DNA from: an uncultured bacterium
GTDB lineage: Bacteria; Cyanobacteriota; Vampirovibrionia; Gastranaerophilales; Gastranaerophilaceae
Direction of reading: 5' to 3'
Assembly: GCA_900554385.1 (NCBI GenBank)
Contig: USHE01000059.1
Coordinates: 1 to 10,416 of the forward strand
DNA length: 10,416 nucleotides
The number at the start of each line of letters is the position of its first letter. Position 1 is the stretch's first letter. Made by a program: the position numbers and the translations under genes. This document shows, piece after piece, positions 6,436 to 10,416 of the stretch. Below the pieces are notes generated by a model. That model was given only the letters and a program-made list of their open reading frames with translations. It was not told the origin of the DNA and searched no databases.

Positions 6436-6717
6436 TTATTCTATAAAACTTATGTTATCAGCTAAATTTCTTTTGATGTTAATAATTAATTCTTCAGGTT
6501 GAATTTCCAACGCTTCGGCAATACGCCAAAATGTTGTAAACTGCAAATCAGACTTTCCGAGTTCTACATCTGACCAAATTGATTTTGAAACATTAAGTTC
6601 ATTAGAAATAAGCGAAATAGACTTGCCGTTTTTTTGACGAAGTTCTTTTACAGTCTTGGCAATTGCCTTTAGTAATAATTCCCGTTTATGTTTAGTTTCA
6701 GGTTGCATAATCCTCAT
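6436..6717 (-). CDS. Xre/Cro-C1-type helix-turn-helix regulator (93 aa)
   Basis: A compact DNA-binding protein. Residues about 19-77 match the five-helix Cro/C1-type domain, with the helix-turn-helix SISLISNELNVSKSIWSDVE (33-52), the usual E-x-GK turn after the recognition helix (ELGK, 52-55), and FWRIAEALEIQPEEL (63-77). There is only a short tail and no sensor domain, so it would act as a simple dimeric repressor or activator. The first ATG (6717) has no Shine-Dalgarno and sits about six bases from the predicted transcript start, so a leaderless message is possible. A second ATG (6708) has GAGG only three bases ahead, too close to be good. It is divergent from the prepilin gene across a palindrome, an obvious candidate operator, and lies upstream of the phospholipase-like gene. 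Regulation of itself and both neighbours is an inference from position. Confidence 0.8.
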   Translation of the reverse strand: MRIMQPETKHKRELLLKAIAKTVKELRQKNGKSISLISNELNVSKSIWSDVELGKSDLQFTTFWRIAEALEIQPEELIINIKRNLADNISFIE

Positions 6718-6731
6718 ACTAATGTTATAAT
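6703..6731 (+). promoter_or_regulatory. Sigma-70 promoter of the prepilin-like gene
   Basis: TTGCAT (6703-6708) and TATAAT (6726-6731) are spaced by exactly 17 bases. The -35 box lies inside the first codons of the divergent regulator gene, so the two genes' control regions overlap. Predicted start is near 6738, leaving about 34 nt before the ATG with a strong AAAGGAGG site. Confidence 0.6.
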
Positions 6732-6736
6732 TATAA
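6725..6736. promoter_or_regulatory. Palindromic bidirectional -10 element / possible operator
   Basis: TTATAATTATAA is a perfect 12-bp palindrome that supplies a TATAAT on each strand: plus 6726-6731 for the prepilin gene and minus 6730-6735 for the Xre-type regulator. One AT-rich site could therefore fire both ways, and a dimeric regulator bound here would block both. The minus-strand -35 (GTAGGT, 6753-6758) is poor. Confidence 0.5.
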
Positions 6737-6771
6737 TATACTGTTCGGAATTACCTACAAAGGAGGATTGG

Positions 6772-7407
6772 ATGTTAAACAAAGCGTTCACTTTGGCAGA
6801 AGTGTTGATTACTTTGGGCATTATAGGAATAGTTGCAGCAATGACATTACCTGCTATTATTCAAAAAAATCAAAAACGCGAAGCTACAGCAAGACTGAAA
6901 AAATTTTACAGTTCGATGCAGCAAGCTATACTTCTATCAGAAAACGACAACGGACCTTGCGGTCAGTGGAATAAAATTCCAAGACAAGCTGATGAAAATG
7001 GAACAATTATTCTCAATCCGCAGGCTTCAGTAGATTTTTTTAACAGATATTTCAAGCCTTACATGAAAATATTATCAACAGAAGTCAATAATAATGAACC
7101 TATCATAAGATTTGCAGATGGTTCAATTGTCACATTGCTAAACGGTTATTGCACGGATTTTCGATTTGACACTAATGGAGCAAGAAAACCTAATAAAATA
7201 GGCAGTGATATTTTTTATTTTTTGCTATGCCCTGATGATACAAAAAACAATTATTTTAACAACAACAAAAACTTTGGCACTTATTCACAAAAAAATATCG
7301 TCTATGGGAGAGAATATCCGCTAAGAGCATGTAAAACATCTCCTCACATGTGTTCAACGCTACTACTTATTGATAACTGGGAATTCAAGGACGATTATCC
7401 GTTTTAA
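6772..7407 (+). CDS. Type IV prepilin-like (pseudopilin) protein
   Basis: A 211-residue protein with a class III signal: MLNKA then FTLAEVLITLGIIGIVAAM, giving cleavage by prepilin peptidase between A5 and F6, the conserved Glu at mature position 5, and one long hydrophobic assembly helix. A helical stretch (ARLKKFYSSMQQAILLSE) continues the stalk. The C-terminal globular domain has DTNGARKPNKIGSDIF, CSTLLLIDNW and EFKDDYPF, an arrangement I associate with the large pseudopilin families of Melainabacteria. Several Cys may form disulfides. The -1 residue is Ala and not the usual Gly. The start is set by AAAGGAGG at 6759-6766, five bases before ATG 6772; an upstream in-frame ATG at 6688 would put 28 extra residues before the signal. 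It is a single gene closed by a terminator, divergent from an Xre-type regulator. A minor pilin or surface adhesin is likely. Confidence 0.88.
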   Translation: MLNKAFTLAEVLITLGIIGIVAAMTLPAIIQKNQKREATARLKKFYSSMQQAILLSENDNGPCGQWNKIPRQADENGTIILNPQASVDFFNRYFKPYMKILSTEVNNNEPIIRFADGSIVTLLNGYCTDFRFDTNGARKPNKIGSDIFYFLLCPDDTKNNYFNNNKNFGTYSQKNIVYGREYPLRACKTSPHMCSTLLLIDNWEFKDDYPF

Positions 7408-7436
7408 AAAAAGGCTCTCAAAAGAGAGCCTTTTTT
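7406..7436. terminator. Bidirectional intrinsic terminator between the prepilin gene and clpB
   Basis: Stem GGCTCTC/GAGAGCC (7413-7419 with 7424-7430) with an AAAA loop, extended by A-tract/T-tract pairing on both sides, so it works in either direction. The A side overlaps the prepilin TAA and the T side overlaps the clpB TAA. Confidence 0.9.
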
Positions 7437-10035
7437 AATCTTTCTCAAATACAATTTCGTCATTTTTGACATCAATTTTTAACTTATCTCCTCTGAGGAA
7501 TTTTTGAGAAAGAATTTCTTTTGACAGCGGATTTTCAACCATTTGGCGAATTACACGTTTCAAAGGTCTTGCACCATATACAGGATTAAAACCACGTGTC
7601 GCAAGAAGTTCTTTTGCATCCTGCGTAATTTCCAAATCTATTTCCTGATCTTTCAAAAGCTTACGCAAATATTCCATCTGAATATCAACTATATTTGACA
7701 ACTGCTCGAGAGTTAACGCTTTGAAGAAAATAGTTTCATCAATTCTGTTTAAGAATTCAGGTTTAAAACGGCTTCTCAAAACATCAAGAACTTTGTCTTT
7801 TGTAGCTTCAAAATCAGACGGTGACCCCAGAGAATTTATTGTATTTTCAAGTATTATGTCAGAACCAATATTTGAAGTCATGATTATAAGAGTATTCTTA
7901 AAGTCTACAGTTCTGCCTTTCGAATCAGTTAATCTTCCATCATCAAATATTTGGAGCATTATATTAAACACATCGGGGTGTGCTTTTTCAATTTCATCGA
8001 ACAAAACAACCGAATATGGTTTACGTCGTACAGCTTCGGTTAGTTGACCGCCCTCATCGTATCCGACATATCCCGGAGGCGCACCAACAAGTCTTGATAC
8101 ATTATGTTTCTCCATATATTCAGACATATCAATCCTAATAAGAGCATCTTCATCATTAAACATGAATTCCGCAAGAGATTTTGCAAGTTCAGTCTTACCA
8201 ACACCTGTTGGACCAAGGAACAATAACGTTCCAATAGGTCGTTTAGGATCTTTCAAACCCGAACGCGCACGGCTAATTGCATCAGAAACTGTAATTACCG
8301 CCTCATCCTGTCCTACAAGACGCTTGTGCAATACATCTTCCATTTGCAGTAACTTTTTGGTTTCGCTTTCTATAAGTTTTGAAACCGGTACTCCTGTCCA
8401 TTTACTTACTACATTTGCAATATCATCTTCGTCAATTTCTTCTTTCAACAGTCTGTTACCTGATTTTTCCTGAGTTTGACAAACTTTAAGCTGCTTTTCA
8501 AGTTCAAGAAGTTTTCCGTATTTGAGTTCCGCCGCGGTCTGCAAATCTGTATTACGCTCAGCTTCTTCAATTTTATTTTTAACTTTTTCAATTTCTTCTT
8601 TTATACCTGCCTCACCGACAATTGACGCCTTTTCAGCTTCCCATTGAACCTTAAGCTTAGAAATCTTAGCTTCAAATTCATTGATTTGTTTTGTTAAATC
8701 TTCAATTTTTGCTCTGGCTTCTTCACTATCTTCTTTTTTAAGAGCTTCCCGCTCAATTTCGAGTTGAATTTTCTGACGCATTAGAGTATCAATTTCTTCA
8801 GGCATAGAGTCAATTTCAATTCTCAACGAAGAAGCTGCTTCATCAATCAGGTCAATCGCCTTATCAGGAAGAAATCTGTCTGTAATATATCTGTCAGAGA
8901 GTTTTGCCGCCGCAATTAATGCGCTATCCAGAATACGTATTCCATGGTGAACTTCATATTTTTCCTTTAAACCTCTTAAAATGGAAATCGTATCCTCAAC
9001 AGAAGGTTCTCCAACCATTACAGGCTGAAAACGTCTTTCTAAAGCAGGGTCTTTTTCTATATATTTTCTGTATTCATTAATTGTTGTTGCACCTATTGTT
9101 CTCAATACTCCTCGTGCAAGCATAGGTTTTAACAGATTGCCTGCATCCATTGAACCTTCGGTCGCACCTGCGCCGACAACGGTATGAAGTTCATCAATAA
9201 ACATAACAATTGATCCGTCTGAATCTTCAACCTCTTTTAAAACAGCCTTCAAACGTTCTTCAAACTCGCCTCTGAATTTAGCACCTGCAACAAGCGCACC
9301 CATATCGAGCGATACGAGTTTAACATTTTTTAGACTTTCAGGAACATCACCGCGTACAATTCTTTGGGCTAAACCTTCGACAATAGCGGTTTTACCGACA
9401 CCCGGTTCACCAATAAGCACAGGGTTGTTTTTTGTACGTCTGTTCAATACCTGAATAATACGGCGAACTTCTTCATCTCTGCCAATAACAGGATCTAACT
9501 TACCTTTTCTTGCTCTTTGAGTTAAATCCGTTGAATATTTTTCAAGAGCTTTCATATTTTCTTCTGCATTTTTATTATCCACTTTTTTATTACCTCTTAT
9601 TTTTTTCATTGCATTCAAAACTGCTGTCGAATTTACGCCTGAGCGATGCAATACTGATTGAATATTACTGTTTTCTAACAAAGTCATAGCGAGCAAAATG
9701 GACTCAATTCCGATAAATTCATCCTTGAATTTTCCAGCTTCATCCTTTGCAATATCGAGAAGCTTATATGTACCGCCAGAAAGGAAAAGCTGCTGAGCAT
9801 TAGGAGGGGCTGAAATAGTCGGAAAATCCTTTATTGCATTAACAATATTATTTATGAAATTTTGATTTAAAAGTTTCAATTCGGTAAGATAATCTTTTAT
9901 AATCCCGTCATCCTTAATCATAGCAAGCATAATATGCTCGGGCTGCAATTCAGAATTTTTATACTCATTCATAATTGCACCTGCGGAAGAAAGGATTTCC
10001 TGTGAATAGTTTGTAAATTTGTTAAAATCAACCAT
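7435..10035 (-). CDS. clpB: ATP-dependent chaperone ClpB (Hsp100 disaggregase)
   Basis: A hexameric AAA+ disaggregase that, with DnaK, threads proteins out of aggregates in the cytosol. Domain order over 866 residues, the usual length: Clp N-domain repeats (about 1-145); AAA-1 with Walker A GEPGVGKT (209-216) and Walker B VMFIDE (277-282); a long heptad-like middle domain (about 400-520), which distinguishes ClpB from ClpA/C; AAA-2 with Walker A GPTGVGKT (608-615) and Walker B VVLFDE (676-681); then the small D2 domain. Sensor-type MTSNIGS and the aromatic pore loop GYVGYDEGG are present. The ATG at 10035 is preferred because GGAG lies nine bases before it; an in-frame ATG at 10050 would contain that site. 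The frame is fully intact. I see no CIRCE element; heat regulation could be through another route. It is divergent from yebC. Confidence 0.95.
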   Translation of the reverse strand: MVDFNKFTNYSQEILSSAGAIMNEYKNSELQPEHIMLAMIKDDGIIKDYLTELKLLNQNFINNIVNAIKDFPTISAPPNAQQLFLSGGTYKLLDIAKDEAGKFKDEFIGIESILLAMTLLENSNIQSVLHRSGVNSTAVLNAMKKIRGNKKVDNKNAEENMKALEKYSTDLTQRARKGKLDPVIGRDEEVRRIIQVLNRRTKNNPVLIGEPGVGKTAIVEGLAQRIVRGDVPESLKNVKLVSLDMGALVAGAKFRGEFEERLKAVLKEVEDSDGSIVMFIDELHTVVGAGATEGSMDAGNLLKPMLARGVLRTIGATTINEYRKYIEKDPALERRFQPVMVGEPSVEDTISILRGLKEKYEVHHGIRILDSALIAAAKLSDRYITDRFLPDKAIDLIDEAASSLRIEIDSMPEEIDTLMRQKIQLEIEREALKKEDSEEARAKIEDLTKQINEFEAKISKLKVQWEAEKASIVGEAGIKEEIEKVKNKIEEAERNTDLQTAAELKYGKLLELEKQLKVCQTQEKSGNRLLKEEIDEDDIANVVSKWTGVPVSKLIESETKKLLQMEDVLHKRLVGQDEAVITVSDAISRARSGLKDPKRPIGTLLFLGPTGVGKTELAKSLAEFMFNDEDALIRIDMSEYMEKHNVSRLVGAPPGYVGYDEGGQLTEAVRRKPYSVVLFDEIEKAHPDVFNIMLQIFDDGRLTDSKGRTVDFKNTLIIMTSNIGSDIILENTINSLGSPSDFEATKDKVLDVLRSRFKPEFLNRIDETIFFKALTLEQLSNIVDIQMEYLRKLLKDQEIDLEITQDAKELLATRGFNPVYGARPLKRVIRQMVENPLSKEILSQKFLRGDKLKIDVKNDEIVFEKD

Positions 10036-10059
10036 ATAAATCAACTCCATTCAATATTC

Positions 10060-10076
10060 ACTGAAACAAGTTCAGT
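10060..10076 (-). promoter_or_regulatory. Inverted repeat in the clpB leader
   Basis: ACTGAA-ACAAG-TTCAGT is a perfect six-base inverted repeat with a five-base spacer, 24 bases upstream of the clpB start and just above its Shine-Dalgarno. It could be an operator or a small leader hairpin. It does not match CIRCE. The clpB promoter itself is unclear; the AT-rich segment 10080-10135 holds only weak boxes. Confidence 0.3.
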
Positions 10077-10175
10077 ATCTTTTGTTTCTATAGTTATTTT
10101 AACGTTTTTTTTAACAAAGTCATACTAAATTAATTATTATTTAATTATTTAGAAAATAAAAAGTTTCCCCAAAAC

Positions 10176-10223
10176 TTTACACTCCCTCATGTTTTTGATA
10201 AACTTTAGTTATAGGGATATAGA
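10176..10223 (+). promoter_or_regulatory. Promoter region of yebC
   Basis: Two overlapping 17-bp-spaced candidates are present: TTTACA (10176-10181) with TAAACT (10199-10204), and TTGATA (10195-10200) with TATAGA (10218-10223). The first leaves a normal leader; the second would start inside the ribosome-binding site and is less likely. Confidence 0.45.
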
Positions 10224-10242
10224 ATGAAAGAGGATTAAAAAT

Positions 10243-10416
10243 ATGTCAGGACACTCAAAATGGTCAACAATTAAACATAAAAAAGCTAAAGTAGACTCAC
10301 AACGTGCGGTTGTGTTTCAAAAATATTCAAGAGAATTAATTGTATCAGCAAGACTTGGCGGCCCTGATCCTGCCGGCAATTTCAGATTAAGAACAGCAAT
10401 AGAAAAAGCTAAAGCA
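10243..10416 (+). CDS. yebC: YebC/PmpR/TACO1-family protein, N-terminal part (runs off the window)
   Basis: The first 58 residues are visible. They begin MSGHSKWSTIKHKKAKVDSQ, the hallmark start of the family, and continue with FQKYSRELIVSARLGGPDP and LRTAIEKAKA, all conserved positions of domain 1. Family members are cytosolic proteins described as transcriptional regulators in bacteria (PmpR type) and as helpers of translation through difficult, for example proline-rich, stretches (TACO1 type and some bacterial YebC). An AAAGAGG Shine-Dalgarno sits nine bases before the ATG. The gene is divergent from clpB with about 190 bases between them and has its own promoter. The rest, normally about 240-250 residues, lies beyond the window. 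Confidence 0.95.
   Translation, partial: MSGHSKWSTIKHKKAKVDSQRAVVFQKYSRELIVSARLGGPDPAGNFRLRTAIEKAKA

Noticed and set aside
6688..6771. N-terminal extension of the prepilin-like gene from ATG 6688
   Set aside because: It would run through the promoter and the Shine-Dalgarno and place 28 residues before the prepilin signal.
7721..8473. Plus-strand ORFs inside clpB
   Set aside because: They are reverse-strand shadows of an intact, strongly conserved gene with no ribosome-binding sites or family resemblance.

Overview
The window is AT-rich bacterial chromosome, most likely from a gut Gastranaerophilales (Melainabacteria/Vampirovibrionia, the non-photosynthetic sister group of Cyanobacteria). 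The assignment is an inference. It rests on the very characteristic type IV prepilin-like protein (AFTLAEVLITLGIIGIVAAM leader, with a D-x-NG...PN...G-D-x-F segment and a WEFKDDYP tail), the low GC, and the mix of bacterial housekeeping genes. No phage, insertion sequence, CRISPR array, tRNA or rRNA was seen.

Layout. 1-399 (minus): a compact three-gene unit starting from a textbook sigma-70 promoter that would give a leaderless mRNA. It encodes a 78-aa two-helix membrane protein, an overlapping 41-aa single-helix protein, and the first codons of a probable YicC-family gene running off the window. 470-1600 (plus): a YibE/F-family membrane protein with a signal peptide and about seven membrane helices. 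1606-2091 (minus): an unrecognised gene of about 160 codons, convergent with the previous one and broken by two in-frame TAG codons. 2195-3469 (minus): metK, with an in-frame TGA at residue 299, its own terminator, and a structured leader of about 100 nt behind a good promoter. 3610-5625 (minus): glmS, with an in-frame TAG at residue 563, followed 6 bases later by an unrecognised 54-aa ORF. 5731-6396 and 6436-6717 (minus): a zinc-phospholipase-C/S1-P1-fold protein and an Xre-type regulator. 6772-7407 (plus): the prepilin-like protein, divergent from the regulator and apparently sharing one palindromic -10 region with it. 7435-10035 (minus): clpB, which shares a bidirectional terminator with the prepilin gene. 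10243-10416 (plus): the start of a yebC/TACO1-family gene.

Functionally these are mostly core genes: SAM synthesis, amino-sugar synthesis for the cell wall, protein disaggregation and a YebC-family translation/regulatory factor. Interspersed with them is lineage-specific surface biology (pseudopilin, possible lipase/nuclease, small membrane proteins).

The most striking observation is four premature in-frame stops (three TAG, one TGA) in three consecutive minus-strand genes within about 2.2 kb, two of the genes normally essential. The protein sequence continues perfectly in the same frame after each stop, so these are point nonsense changes and not frameshifts. All four can be explained by one C-to-T change in the coding strand (CAG to TAG, CGA to TGA). 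The remaining roughly 6 kb of coding sequence is intact. A genome-wide code change is unlikely: TAG is also the genuine final stop of glmS, and the TGA replaces a conserved Arg. Local C-to-T hypermutation, DNA damage or consensus error, strain-level decay, or stop-codon suppression remain open. The second candidate is the metK leader, a possible SAM-responsive RNA I could not assign to a known class.
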